A stretch of 64,000 bases of DNA, from the NCBI RefSeq assembly GCF_001424225.1, contig NZ_LMOR01000003.1, positions 65,006 through 129,005 on the forward strand. Direction: 5' to 3'. This DNA comes from Microbacterium sp. Leaf151 (GTDB lineage: Bacteria > Actinomycetota > Actinomycetes > Actinomycetales > Microbacteriaceae). The notes below the pieces were generated by a model that had not been told where the DNA came from, made no database searches, and saw only the letters and a program-made list of their open reading frames with translations. Numbering within the stretch: position 1 is the stretch's first letter; the number at the start of each line of letters is the position of its first letter. Shown one piece after another: positions 32,565 to 41,446 of this stretch. The translations under genes were made by a program, and so were the position numbers.

Positions 32565-32987
32565 ATGGCACGGTTGCTTCTCATCCTGGCGCTCGTGGCG
32601 ACCGTCTTCTGGGTCTACACGATCGTGGACTGCGCCGTGCAGGCTCCCTCTCGTCACCGCGGGGTGAGTAAAGGCGCATGGATGGCGATCGTCATCCTGC
32701 TGCCGGTGCTCGGCGGCATCCTCTGGTTCGTGATCGGTCGTGGTCGCGCCGCGAGCAAGACGACGGCCGCACGGCGTGCGCCCGACGACGACCCCGAATT
32801 CCTCGGGCGCATGACCGCGACGGCCCGTGCCGACCAGGACGAACGGATCCGCCGCCTCGAGGAGGAGCTCGCGCAGCTCGACTCCGAGGCCGACGACCCG
32901 CAGCCGCCGAAGAAGCCGACCGATCCCGACAACCCCCCGGGGAAGGGCGACGACGACACCCGCGGTCAGCGCGGCGCCGTCGGCTGA
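32565..32987 (+). CDS. PLDc_N-type membrane protein
   Basis: 140 residues with two N-terminal helices (LLLILALVATVFWVYTIVDCA and WMAIVILLPVLGGILWFVIG) that match the phospholipase D N-terminal (PLDc_N) region. An acidic cytoplasmic tail with a coiled-coil-like RIRRLEEELAQLDSEAD stretch follows. No catalytic HKD motif is present, so it is not a phospholipase. It precedes menD by 6 bp and is probably co-transcribed with it. Confidence 0.8.
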   Translation: MARLLLILALVATVFWVYTIVDCAVQAPSRHRGVSKGAWMAIVILLPVLGGILWFVIGRGRAASKTTAARRAPDDDPEFLGRMTATARADQDERIRRLEEELAQLDSEADDPQPPKKPTDPDNPPGKGDDDTRGQRGAVG

Positions 32988-32993
32988 GCCGTC

Positions 32994-34772
32994 GTGGCTT
33001 CGCTGAACGATCGCTCGGGCGCGCCCGCCACCGACGCTGCCGCAGCGCTCCTCGCCGGGCTCGTCTCCCGGGGCGTTCGCCACGTCGTGGTCAGTCCCGG
33101 TTCGCGGTCGCAGGCGCTGGCCCTGGTCGCCGCTGAACTGGAGCGCGCGGGTCTCATCCACCTCCACGTGCGCATCGACGAGCGCGTCGCCGGCTTCACC
33201 GCCCTCGGCATCGGGCGTGAGACGGGCACACCGGCAGTGGTGGTGTGCACGTCGGGGACCGCCGTCGCGAATCTCCTGCCCGCCGCCCTGGAGGCCCACC
33301 ACGCGGGTGTGCCCCTGCTGCTGCTCACGGCCGATCGTCCCCCCGAGCTCCGCGGAGTCGGCGCCAATCAGACGACCCGCCAGCCCGGGCTGTTCCGCTC
33401 GGCGGCGCGGTTCGAGGCCGACCTGGCCGTTCCCGAGGCGATCGACGTCGATGGCGCCGGTGAGCAGACCGCCGCCCTCGATGCGGTGGCGGGCGAAGCG
33501 CTCGCCGCGTCGCTCGGCGAGGGCATGCGCGCGGCCGGGCCCGCGCACGTCAACGTGCCCTTCCGCGAGCCCCTCGCGGGCGCCGTACCGACGTGGCTCG
33601 CGGAGCGGGCGGCATCCCGTGCCGTCGAGACGGCCCCCGATACCAGCGAGGACGCGTCCGGCGCGCTCTACCAGGGAGGAGGGGGGATCGGCATCGCCGA
33701 CGTCGCCCCCGATCCCGAGGCCGCGCATCGCATCGAGACCGGCCCGCGCACGATCGTCGTCGCGGGAGCTGATGCAGGCCCTGCGGCGGAACAGTTCGCC
33801 CACGCGGGCGGTTTCCCCCTCGTCGCCGAGATCGTCAGCGGTGCGCGCTTCGGTCGTCAGATCGTGCACGGCTACCGCGCGCTGCTGCGCGAACCGGCGC
33901 TGGGCGGCCGGATCGAGCGCGTCGTGCTGTTCGGGCGTCCGACGCTCAGTCGCGAGGTCGCCCTGCTGCTCGGGCGCGACGATGTCGAGGTTCTCGCCGT
34001 GCGCGGACCCGGCGAGCCCGTCAACCTCAACGGCACGACCGTCGCGGTCGACGCCGTCCGGGTGACGGGAGAGGCGGATCGCACGTGGCTGGGGGAGTGG
34101 ATGCGCGCGTCGCGCGACGCGGCTGTCGATCTGTCGCCACGCGCCCCCGATGCCGAGGGCCTGGCATCCGCCGTTCCGCACGAACGGCTCGGGGCGATCA
34201 GCGCCGAGGTGGAGGTGATGCGTGCGCCGCTGGACCGCGCCGCCCTCGTCGATGCGCTCTGGCGTGCCACCTGGCCCCACGACCGTCTCGTCTTCGGCTC
34301 GTCGCGGCTCGTGCGCGTCGCCGACGAACTACTCGGCGGCAAGAAGGTGGCCGTGCACGCCAACCGCGGCCTGGCGGGCATCGACGGCACGATCGCGACG
34401 GCGACCGGGGTGGCGCTGTCGAGCCAAGTCGATGAGCGCCCGGGCGTCACGCGTCTGCTGCTGGGCGACCTGGCGTTCCTGCACGACATGGGCGCGCTGC
34501 TGCTTCCCCCCGGCGAGGCCGAGCCGCGGCTGCAGGTCGTCGTCGGCAACGACGGCGGCGGCACGATCTTCGACGGTCTCGAGGTGGCGGGGATCGCCGG
34601 TGCCGACGCGATGGCGCGGGTGCAGTACACCCCGCACACCGCGCGGCTGGAGCAGCTCGCGCTCGCGTTCGGCTGGGAGTACCACCGCTGCACCACCCGG
34701 GTCGCGCTCGACCAGGTACTCACGGCTCCGACGGGTGGGCGTCAGCTCATCGAGGTCCCCCTGCCGCGCTGA
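32994..34772 (+). CDS. menD: SEPHCHC synthase
   Basis: A thiamine-diphosphate enzyme that adds 2-oxoglutarate-derived succinyl to isochorismate. 592 residues. The N-terminal PYR domain has VVSPGSRSQALALV (about 33-46) and the catalytic-Glu region HVRIDERVAGFTALG (about 62-76). The TDP-binding signature near the C-terminus includes GDLAFLHDMGALL and VVGNDGGGTIF. GTG start. It takes the product of MenF (encoded at 35710, opposite strand). Confidence 0.95.
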   Translation: MASLNDRSGAPATDAAAALLAGLVSRGVRHVVVSPGSRSQALALVAAELERAGLIHLHVRIDERVAGFTALGIGRETGTPAVVVCTSGTAVANLLPAALEAHHAGVPLLLLTADRPPELRGVGANQTTRQPGLFRSAARFEADLAVPEAIDVDGAGEQTAALDAVAGEALAASLGEGMRAAGPAHVNVPFREPLAGAVPTWLAERAASRAVETAPDTSEDASGALYQGGGGIGIADVAPDPEAAHRIETGPRTIVVAGADAGPAAEQFAHAGGFPLVAEIVSGARFGRQIVHGYRALLREPALGGRIERVVLFGRPTLSREVALLLGRDDVEVLAVRGPGEPVNLNGTTVAVDAVRVTGEADRTWLGEWMRASRDAAVDLSPRAPDAEGLASAVPHERLGAISAEVEVMRAPLDRAALVDALWRATWPHDRLVFGSSRLVRVADELLGGKKVAVHANRGLAGIDGTIATATGVALSSQVDERPGVTRLLLGDLAFLHDMGALLLPPGEAEPRLQVVVGNDGGGTIFDGLEVAGIAGADAMARVQYTPHTARLEQLALAFGWEYHRCTTRVALDQVLTAPTGGRQLIEVPLPR

Positions 34773-34826
34773 TCCCGCCCGTCAACGGGGTGGTGCGCAA
34801 CCCGGATGCCGCGGCACGATGTCGGG

Positions 34827-35684
34827 ATGAGCGCGAGCAGCAGATGGTCCACCCCCGCCGCCGAGGCACTCCGGGTCGAGCCGGGTTTCCGATTGGCTGA
34901 CATCGACCCGCGGTCGACGCCCGGGTACGACGGCGACAAGGCTGCCGGCAAAGCCGACCTCGATGCGGGCCGCGAGCCGCTGGAGGATCTGCAGGAGCGT
35001 CTCTTCGCCCAGAGCGTCGCGGGCACGGCGACGGGATCGGTGCTGTTGGTGCTGCAGGCGATGGACACCGCCGGCAAGGGCGGGATCGTTCGACACGTCG
35101 TGGGTGCGGTGGATCCGCAGGGCGTCGAGCTCGCCTCGTTCAACAAGCCCACCGCCGACGAGCTGGCGCACGACTTCCTGTGGCGCATCGAGAAGCGCCT
35201 GCCGGATGCCGGGCGCCTCGGCGTCTTCGACCGCTCTCACTACGAAGACGTGCTCATCGGAAGGGTGCGCTCCCTCGCCCCGGCCGATGAGATCGAACGC
35301 CGGTACGGCGCCATCGTGACCTTCGAGGCGCAGGCGGCCGAGATGGGCATCCGCGTGGTCAAGGTCATGCTGCACATCTCGAAGGACGAGCAGCGCGAGC
35401 GTCTCGCCGAGCGCCTCGACCGCCCCGAGAAGCACTGGAAGTACAACCCCGGCGACGTCGACGAGCGTCAGCGGTGGGACGACTACATGGAGGCATACCA
35501 GGTCGCCATCGAGCGCACATCGACGCCGGTCGCGCCCTGGCACGTCGTGCCCGCCGACCGTAAGTGGTACGCGCGCCTCGCGGTGCAGCAGCTGCTCATC
35601 GGCGCCCTCGCCCACATCGATCCGCGGTGGCCGGCGGCCGACTACGACGTCGAGGAGGAGAAGCGCCGGCTCGCGGCATCCTGA
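34827..35684 (+). CDS. Polyphosphate kinase 2 family protein
   Basis: 285 residues of the PPK2 family, which transfers phosphate between polyphosphate and nucleotides. Walker A-like LQAMDTAGKGGIVRH lies near 77-91, the DRSHYEDVLIGRV motif (Walker B and lid Arg) near 136-148, and KHWKYNPGDVDERQRWDDYMEAY near 205-227. The single-domain length fits class I or III enzymes, which make ATP/GTP or phosphorylate AMP; the class is not decided here. Start ATG 34827. It lies between menD and menF without an evident link to quinone synthesis. Confidence 0.9.
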   Translation: MSASSRWSTPAAEALRVEPGFRLADIDPRSTPGYDGDKAAGKADLDAGREPLEDLQERLFAQSVAGTATGSVLLVLQAMDTAGKGGIVRHVVGAVDPQGVELASFNKPTADELAHDFLWRIEKRLPDAGRLGVFDRSHYEDVLIGRVRSLAPADEIERRYGAIVTFEAQAAEMGIRVVKVMLHISKDEQRERLAERLDRPEKHWKYNPGDVDERQRWDDYMEAYQVAIERTSTPVAPWHVVPADRKWYARLAVQQLLIGALAHIDPRWPAADYDVEEEKRRLAAS

Positions 35685-35709
35685 TCTCCTGCGTCGATCC
35701 GGACCGTGA

Positions 35710-36987
35710 CTAGGCGAGCGCCTCCACGATGGGGCGGAACTTCACGCGCGTTTCGAGCAGTTCCGACTCGGGGACGCTCTCGGACACGATTCCCGCCCCC
35801 GCGTAGGCGGTGATCGGCGCCGTCGGCGACGACGGGGCCCCGCGGTCGATCTGCGCACACCGCAGGGCGATGGCCCATTCGCCGTCGCCCGAGGCGCTCG
35901 TCCAGCCGACGGCGCCGGCGTACCGCCCGCGATCGAACGGCTCGAGCCGGCGGATGACCTCGATCGCCGCAGCCGTCGGGGTCCCGGCGACAGCGGCCGT
36001 CGGGTGAAGCACCGACAGCAGATCGAGTGACGACGCGTCGGCGCTCAGAACCCCCTCGACGTCGGTCGCGAGGTGCCAGACGTTGGGGAGCTTGAGGGTG
36101 AAGGGTTGGTCTTCGGCGGCCAGCGACGACGTGTGCGGGCCGAGGGCCTTCAACACGCTCTGCACGGCGAAGCGGTGCTCGTCCTGGTCTTTCGTGCTCC
36201 GACTGAGACCGATGGATGCCGCGACATCGGCGTCGGCGTCTCCGCCGCGAGCCACGGTACCGGCGAGCACTCGCGCGGTGACCGTGCCGCCCGAGACGGT
36301 CACCAGCGTCTCGGGGCTCGCGCCGATGAGGCCGTCGACGGCGAACACCCAGCAGTCGGGGTAGCCCTCGAGAAGCGAGCGCACCAGGCGACGCAGGTCG
36401 GAGCCGGCGGGGACGGTGCCGACGATGTCGCGGGCGAGCACCACCTTGGCCACCTCGCGGGCGCCGATGGCCTCGATGGCCTGGCGGACGGCATCCTGGT
36501 ACTTCTCGGCCGTCTGCAGGCCGGGGCCGAGAGTCGCCGACCAATGCGGTCCGAAGGGGGAGCGGGGCGGCAGCTCGGGCTCGGGTTCGTCGGGGGTGTC
36601 GTCGAACGCGAGGCGGGTGACCCACGCACGTCCGCTGTGGCGGCCCACGATCATGCCCGGGACGCGCAGCACGTTCTCGCGCTCGGACCGCGGGTCGAAG
36701 ACGAAGGATCCGAAGGCCACGAGACCGGTTCCGGGCAGCTGCACGGGGTCGTCGACCTCGGCGGCCGCGGCGATCGCCCGCCAGCGCTCCGAGATCGTGG
36801 CATCACCCGGGCGTTCGCCCGTGTAGCGCAGCGTCAGCAGATCGCCGAAGGCCGCGAGCGACTCACCTCGACGACTCCAGAACAGGGGGTCGTAGGAGGT
36901 CGTGTAGGCCAGCACGTCATCCATCGGAGGCAGTTCGCGTGTGACCACGCGCAGGCGCGGCACGACGTCATCCGCGGGTTCGAGCAC
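35710..36987 (-). CDS. menF: Isochorismate synthase
   Basis: Converts chorismate to isochorismate, entering the menaquinone pathway. The chorismate-binding core is clear: AREVAKVVLARDIVG, FAVDGLIGASPETLVTVSGG, RVLAGTVARGGDAD, STKDQDEHRFAV and LHPTAAVAGTPTAAAIEVI. I take GTG 36987, giving 425 residues beginning VLEPADDVVPRLRVV; the frame is open for 74 more codons with no family likeness. Minus strand, convergent with the PPK2 gene and divergent from the DUF402 gene. Confidence 0.92.
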   Translation of the reverse strand: MLEPADDVVPRLRVVTRELPPMDDVLAYTTSYDPLFWSRRGESLAAFGDLLTLRYTGERPGDATISERWRAIAAAAEVDDPVQLPGTGLVAFGSFVFDPRSERENVLRVPGMIVGRHSGRAWVTRLAFDDTPDEPEPELPPRSPFGPHWSATLGPGLQTAEKYQDAVRQAIEAIGAREVAKVVLARDIVGTVPAGSDLRRLVRSLLEGYPDCWVFAVDGLIGASPETLVTVSGGTVTARVLAGTVARGGDADADVAASIGLSRSTKDQDEHRFAVQSVLKALGPHTSSLAAEDQPFTLKLPNVWHLATDVEGVLSADASSLDLLSVLHPTAAVAGTPTAAAIEVIRRLEPFDRGRYAGAVGWTSASGDGEWAIALRCAQIDRGAPSSPTAPITAYAGAGIVSESVPESELLETRVKFRPIVEALA

Positions 36988-37159
36988 GATTTCAGCGTAG
37001 ACCCGTCGCGTTCGCCGAGGCCGCGCGCCGATCCACGACACAACGGAGGTCCCTCGACGCAGGCAGGGTCGACCCGGCGGTTCCGATCGGGTTCTGCTGC
37101 GCTGAATCGCGGGGCGGGTCGCGGAGACCGGTGCCGATACCCGATTTAGACTCCGAACC

Positions 37160-37723
37160 ATGGATCCCCGACCCGCCCCCGGCACCCGCCTGCTGTTCGA
37201 GTGGCGCAAATGGGACGGCTCGCCGCACTGGGTGCAGGACAGCGTCTACCTCGGTTCCGACGAATGGGGCGAGTGGTTCGGCCAGCAGGTGGGGTGGCGC
37301 AGTGCCCGGCCGGGAGCTGCCTTCGTGTGCCGCCAGCCCAACGTCACACTCGTGCCGGCGAGCGGTGACTGGGCTTTCACGCACAACGCGTCTCCCCATC
37401 CCGTCGCCGTCTACATCGACCTGGCGTGGGACGTCCGCTGGCACGACGACGGCGTTCCCCGCGGCATCGACATGGACCTCGACGTCGTGCGCCGCACCGA
37501 CGGGCGCGGTACGTGGATCGACGACCGCGACGAGTGGGACGAGCACCGCGTGCGCTACGGCTACCCTCTCGACATCGTCGACCACCTTGATGCCGTGGCC
37601 ACCGACCTCGAGCGACGGGTGCGCGCGCACGAGGCACCGTTCTCCGACGCGATCACCGGTCCCTGGCTGGAGCGCCTCGCGGCTCTCGCAAGCCCCGGCG
37701 ACCGCCCCGTCGCCCCGGCCTAG
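37160..37723 (+). CDS. DUF402 domain protein
   Basis: 187 residues of the DUF402 fold: GTRLLFEWRKWDGSPHW at the start, and the conserved acidic YIDLAWDVRWHDDGVPRGIDMDLDVVRRTDG block near 92-122. Some relatives act on nucleoside diphosphates or RNA, and the Asp cluster may bind metal, but the substrate is unknown here. It lies 9 bp before menG and is likely transcribed with it. Confidence 0.82.
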   Translation: MDPRPAPGTRLLFEWRKWDGSPHWVQDSVYLGSDEWGEWFGQQVGWRSARPGAAFVCRQPNVTLVPASGDWAFTHNASPHPVAVYIDLAWDVRWHDDGVPRGIDMDLDVVRRTDGRGTWIDDRDEWDEHRVRYGYPLDIVDHLDAVATDLERRVRAHEAPFSDAITGPWLERLAALASPGDRPVAPA

Positions 37724-37732
37724 ACTCGACGG

Positions 37733-38452
37733 GTGAGCAGCGACCCCAACCGCGCCGACCTCGGCAAAGACCCGCAGCGCGTCAGCGGCATGTTCGACCA
37801 GGTCGCCGCCGCCTACGACCGCACCAACTCGGTTCTCAGCCTCGGCAACGACCGGCTGTGGCGCGTCGCGACCCTGCGGGCGGTAGCTCCGAAGAAGGGC
37901 GAGCGGATCCTCGACCTGGCCGCCGGTACCGGCACCTCCTCGATGGCGTTCGTGCCGAGCGGGGCCCACGTCGTCGCCGCCGACTTCTCGCGCGGCATGA
38001 TCGCCGAGGGGCGTCGTCGTCACGGTGACGTGCCCAACCTCGAGTTCGTGCAGGCGGATGCCACCGACCTCCCCTTCCGCGACGGCGAGTTCGACGCGGT
38101 GACGATGTCGTTCGGCCTGCGCAACGTCAACGACCCGCGCCGGGCTCTGCGGGAGCTGCGCCGCGTGACCCGACCCGGCGGCCGCATCGTGGTGTGCGAG
38201 TTCTCGCACCCGCCGTCCCCCGTCTTCAGCGGCCTCTACCGGTTCTACAACGGCCGTGTGCTGCCGATCGTCGCGAAGGCCGTGAGCAGCAACGCCGAGG
38301 CCTACGACTACCTGAACGAGTCGATCCGCGACTGGCCCGATCAGCCGACGCTGGCCCGCTGGATGCGCGACTCGGGATGGGATGACGTGGAGTACCGCAA
38401 CCTCTCGTTCGGCATCGTGGCATTGCACCGCGGCATCCGTCCCGCGGAGTGA
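37733..38452 (+). CDS. menG: Demethylmenaquinone methyltransferase
   Basis: A SAM-dependent enzyme for the last step of menaquinone synthesis. 239 residues: RVSGMFDQVAAAYDRTNSVLS (about 13-33), SAM motif I ILDLAAGTGTSSMAF (near 57-71), FVQADATDLPFRDGEFDAVTMSFGLRNV (near 103-130) and LRRVTRPGGRIVVCEFS (near 142-158). It is the UbiE/MenG family; the men context fixes the substrate. The polyprenyl synthase gene follows on the same strand after about 100 bp. Confidence 0.94.
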   Translation: MSSDPNRADLGKDPQRVSGMFDQVAAAYDRTNSVLSLGNDRLWRVATLRAVAPKKGERILDLAAGTGTSSMAFVPSGAHVVAADFSRGMIAEGRRRHGDVPNLEFVQADATDLPFRDGEFDAVTMSFGLRNVNDPRRALRELRRVTRPGGRIVVCEFSHPPSPVFSGLYRFYNGRVLPIVAKAVSSNAEAYDYLNESIRDWPDQPTLARWMRDSGWDDVEYRNLSFGIVALHRGIRPAE

Positions 38453-38549
38453 TTCCGGCCCCCGGCCCGACGCCTTCTCCCCAGCGGAGCGCTGTCAACC
38501 GTCGAGATACCCGCGGCTGCCCTTCGGCGCGCCAGGCTAGGCTGACAGC

Positions 38550-39611
38550 GTGACCCCGAGACCGCCCGCGGCCGGCTCCCGCCTGTCCGGCAAGCTGGGC
38601 CTGAGTGACCGCATCTTCGCAGGCCTCCGCTCGCGCACCCTTCTCGCCACCGTCGAGGCGGGGCTGGCGCTCGTCGAGACCGAGCTCGAGGGCGAGGTGC
38701 GAAGCGCCGACAAGCTCGCCGACGTCACCGCGCGTTACCTGTACGAGGCCGGCGGCAAGCGGGTACGGCCGATGCTGGCCATCCTCACCGCCCAGCTCGG
38801 CCAGGGAACCACACGCGAGGTCGTCGAGGTCGCCACGGCGCTGGAGCTCACGCACCTCGGCTCGCTGTACCACGACGACGTCATGGACGGTGCCGACAAG
38901 CGCCGCGGTGTGCCGAGCGCGCAGACGGTGTGGGGCAACAACATCGCCATCCTCACCGGCGACCTGCTCTTCGCCCGCGCGAGTCAACTGATGGCCCGCC
39001 GAGGCGAGCGCGCGATCCAGCTGCAGGCCGACACCTTCGAGCGTCTCGTGCTGGGCCAGATGCACGAGACCGTGGGTCCGCAGGACGGCGACGAGCCCGT
39101 CGACTACTACCTCAAGGTGCTGGCCGACAAGACCGGCTCGCTCATCGCCGCCGCGGCTCAGTCGGGCGTCATCTACTCGGGCGCGCCCGAGGAGTACGAG
39201 CAGCCCATGGTCGTCTTCGGCGAGAAGGCCGGTGTCGCCTTCCAGTTGCTCGACGACGTGATCGACCTGTCGCCCGACCCGTCCGAGACGGGGAAGGTGC
39301 CCGGCACCGATCTGCGGGCGGGGGTGCCGACCATGCCCTACCTGCTGCTCGGGCACCGATCCGACGCGGCATCCGCAGACCTGCGAGCCCGCATCGACGA
39401 GGGGCAGGAACGCATCGCCGACGGCGCCGACCCCGCGATCCTCGACGCGGCTCTGGCGGAGTTGCGCGACCACGAGACGACGCACGAGACCCTTCGTCTC
39501 GCGCATCAGTGGTCGCAGGACGCGATCGACGCCCTCGCACCGCTGCCCGACGGCGCCGTGCGCGAGGCGCTGACGCGCTTCGCCCGGGCCGTGGCCGACC
39601 GCTCGGCCTGA
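38550..39611 (+). CDS. Long-chain polyprenyl diphosphate synthase
   Basis: 353 residues. It makes the side chain for menaquinone from IPP. The first Asp-rich motif is SLYHDDVMDGADKRRG (near 107-122) and the second is QLLDDVIDLSPDPSETGK (near 231-248). GGKRVRPML (near 68-76) binds IPP. Chain length cannot be read safely, but position between menG and a ferredoxin reductase supports a quinone role (heptaprenyl or longer). GTG start. Confidence 0.9.
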   Translation: MTPRPPAAGSRLSGKLGLSDRIFAGLRSRTLLATVEAGLALVETELEGEVRSADKLADVTARYLYEAGGKRVRPMLAILTAQLGQGTTREVVEVATALELTHLGSLYHDDVMDGADKRRGVPSAQTVWGNNIAILTGDLLFARASQLMARRGERAIQLQADTFERLVLGQMHETVGPQDGDEPVDYYLKVLADKTGSLIAAAAQSGVIYSGAPEEYEQPMVVFGEKAGVAFQLLDDVIDLSPDPSETGKVPGTDLRAGVPTMPYLLLGHRSDAASADLRARIDEGQERIADGADPAILDAALAELRDHETTHETLRLAHQWSQDAIDALAPLPDGAVREALTRFARAVADRSA

Positions 39612-39650
39612 CCACATTTCCACCCCCCCGATCCCGATCGAGAGGACCCC

Positions 39651-41024
39651 ATGACGAAGCTGCGCCTCGCCATCGTCGGAGCCGGCCCCGCCGGTATCTA
39701 CGCCGCTGACATCCTGCTGAAAGCCGAGCGTCAGTTCGACGTCTCGATCGACCTGTTCGAGCAGCTTCCGGCGCCCTACGGCCTGGTCCGTTACGGTGTC
39801 GCCCCCGACCACCCGCGCATCAAGGGCGTCGTCACGGCGCTTCGCGAAGTGCTTGACCGTGGCGACATCCGCCTGTTCGGCAACGTGCGGTTCGGCGAGG
39901 ACATCACCCTCGACGACCTCAAGCAGCACTACAACGCCGTCATCTTCTCGACCGGCGCGATCCGCGACGCCGACCTCGACATCCCCGGCATCGACGCGCA
40001 CGGTTCGTACGGCGCGGCCGACTTCGTCAGCTGGTTCGACGGTCACCCCGACGTGCCGCGCGAGTGGCCACTGGAAGCCGAGTCGGTCGCGATCATCGGC
40101 AACGGAAACGTCGCCCTCGACATCACGCGCATGCTCGCCAAGCACGCCGACGACCTGCTTCCCACCGAAGTGCCCGACAACGTCTATCAGGGCCTCAAGG
40201 CCTCGCCCGTCACCGACGTGCACGTGTTCGGTCGCCGCGGCCCGGCGCACGTGAAGTTCACCCCGCTCGAGCTCCGCGAGCTCGGCGAGCTGCGCGACGT
40301 CGACATGGTCGTCTACGACGAGGACTTCGACTACGACGAGGCCTCGAAGGCCGCCGTCGAGACGAACAAGCAGGTCAAGGTCATCGACCGTGTGCTGCAG
40401 CAGTGGCGCACGCGCCCGGGCGCGAACGGTGCCGGGGGAGACGCATCGCGCCGCCTGCACCTGCACTTCTGGGCGAAGCCGCTCGAGGTCGTGAAAGACG
40501 CCGAGGGGCGGGTCGCCGCCTTGCGTTACGAGCGCACGCGACCGGACGCCGAGGGCGGCGTCGTCGGCACGGGCGAGATCCGCGAGGTGCCCATCCAGGC
40601 GATCTACCGCGCGGTCGGCTACTTCGGTTCGCCGCTGAAGGACGTTCCCTTCGACGAGCGCCACGGCGTCATCCCGAACCACGAGGGCCAGGTGCTCTCG
40701 GCCGACTCGAACTCGCGCGTGCCCGGTATCTACGCCACCGGGTGGATCAAGCGCGGGCCCGTCGGCCTCATCGGGCACACCAAGTCGGATGCCATGGAGA
40801 CCGTGCGTCACGTCATCAACGACCAGAGCGAGTGGTGGCGACCCGCCCACCCCGACGAGGAGGCCATCCCGGCTCTTCTCGCGGAGCGGGGCGTGCGCTG
40901 GACCGACCTCGGCGGCTGGCACCGCCTCGACGAGCACGAGGTGGCCCTCGGTGCCCCGCACGAGCGCGCGCGCATCAAGGTCGTGCCCCGCGACGAGATG
41001 ATCGCGATCTCGCGCGGCGAGTGA
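39651..41024 (+). CDS. fprA: Ferredoxin/adrenodoxin-type NADP+ reductase
   Basis: 457 residues with two nucleotide-binding domains. FAD is bound by LAIVGAGPAGIYAADILL (about 5-22) and NADP by VAIIGNGNVALDITRML (about 146-162). The APYGLVRYGVAPDHPRIKGV segment and the C-terminal GWIKRGPVGLIGHTKSDAMET stretch identify the FprA/adrenodoxin reductase group. It supplies electrons to ferredoxins for P450s or other enzymes. AGAGGA lies about 9 nt before the ATG. A strong hairpin follows. Confidence 0.92.
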   Translation: MTKLRLAIVGAGPAGIYAADILLKAERQFDVSIDLFEQLPAPYGLVRYGVAPDHPRIKGVVTALREVLDRGDIRLFGNVRFGEDITLDDLKQHYNAVIFSTGAIRDADLDIPGIDAHGSYGAADFVSWFDGHPDVPREWPLEAESVAIIGNGNVALDITRMLAKHADDLLPTEVPDNVYQGLKASPVTDVHVFGRRGPAHVKFTPLELRELGELRDVDMVVYDEDFDYDEASKAAVETNKQVKVIDRVLQQWRTRPGANGAGGDASRRLHLHFWAKPLEVVKDAEGRVAALRYERTRPDAEGGVVGTGEIREVPIQAIYRAVGYFGSPLKDVPFDERHGVIPNHEGQVLSADSNSRVPGIYATGWIKRGPVGLIGHTKSDAMETVRHVINDQSEWWRPAHPDEEAIPALLAERGVRWTDLGGWHRLDEHEVALGAPHERARIKVVPRDEMIAISRGE

Positions 41025-41036
41025 TCGACTGATCCC

Positions 41037-41067
41037 GAACCGCCCCGTCCGACCGACGGGGCGGTTC
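41037..41067 (+). terminator. Terminator hairpin after the ferredoxin reductase
   Basis: A perfect 13-bp stem, GAACCGCCCCGTC with GACGGGGCGGTTC, around a 5-nt loop, 12 bp past the stop codon. Confidence 0.8.
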
Positions 41068-41118
41068 TGCGTCTACAGGCGTGGAACGCGCGGGGTATTG
41101 CGCGGGGCCGCGAGCCGG

Positions 41119-41357
41119 GCGCAACTCCGGAGTTCTCGCTCCTCATCCCGCCGATACGCGGGCCGTTGTGGCCGGCGCGGCGGAATGTTCCGGAGTTGCG
41201 CACGCAAGTGCGGCGTCGACCGTGTTCGTACGCGAGTCGCGGGCGCGGACCGGTCTCGACGGTCGCCGGCTGCCGGGCCGAACTCCGGAAAAGCCGTAGG
41301 TCCTCGCGGGATCCGGGCAGAACCGCCCCGATGCGCGCGCATTCTCCGGAGTTCTGC
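41119..41357. repeat. Two long-spaced inverted repeats sharing CTCCGGA arms
   Basis: This 380-bp gene-free stretch contains GCGCAACTCCGGA (41119-41131) with its complement at 41189-41201, and GAACTCCGGA (41280-41289) with its complement at 41345-41354. Spacers are about 55 bp. The shared arm core AACTCCGGA suggests copies of one element family. No gene is evident between the ferredoxin reductase and the symporter. Confidence 0.65.
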
Positions 41358-41446
41358 ACGCGTGGTGAGGCGGGAGTCGCTTCGGCGGGCCCCAACGCGG
41401 CGACGGAGAGTCGACATGACGTCGGCCCTCCGTCGCGCGAGCACCG

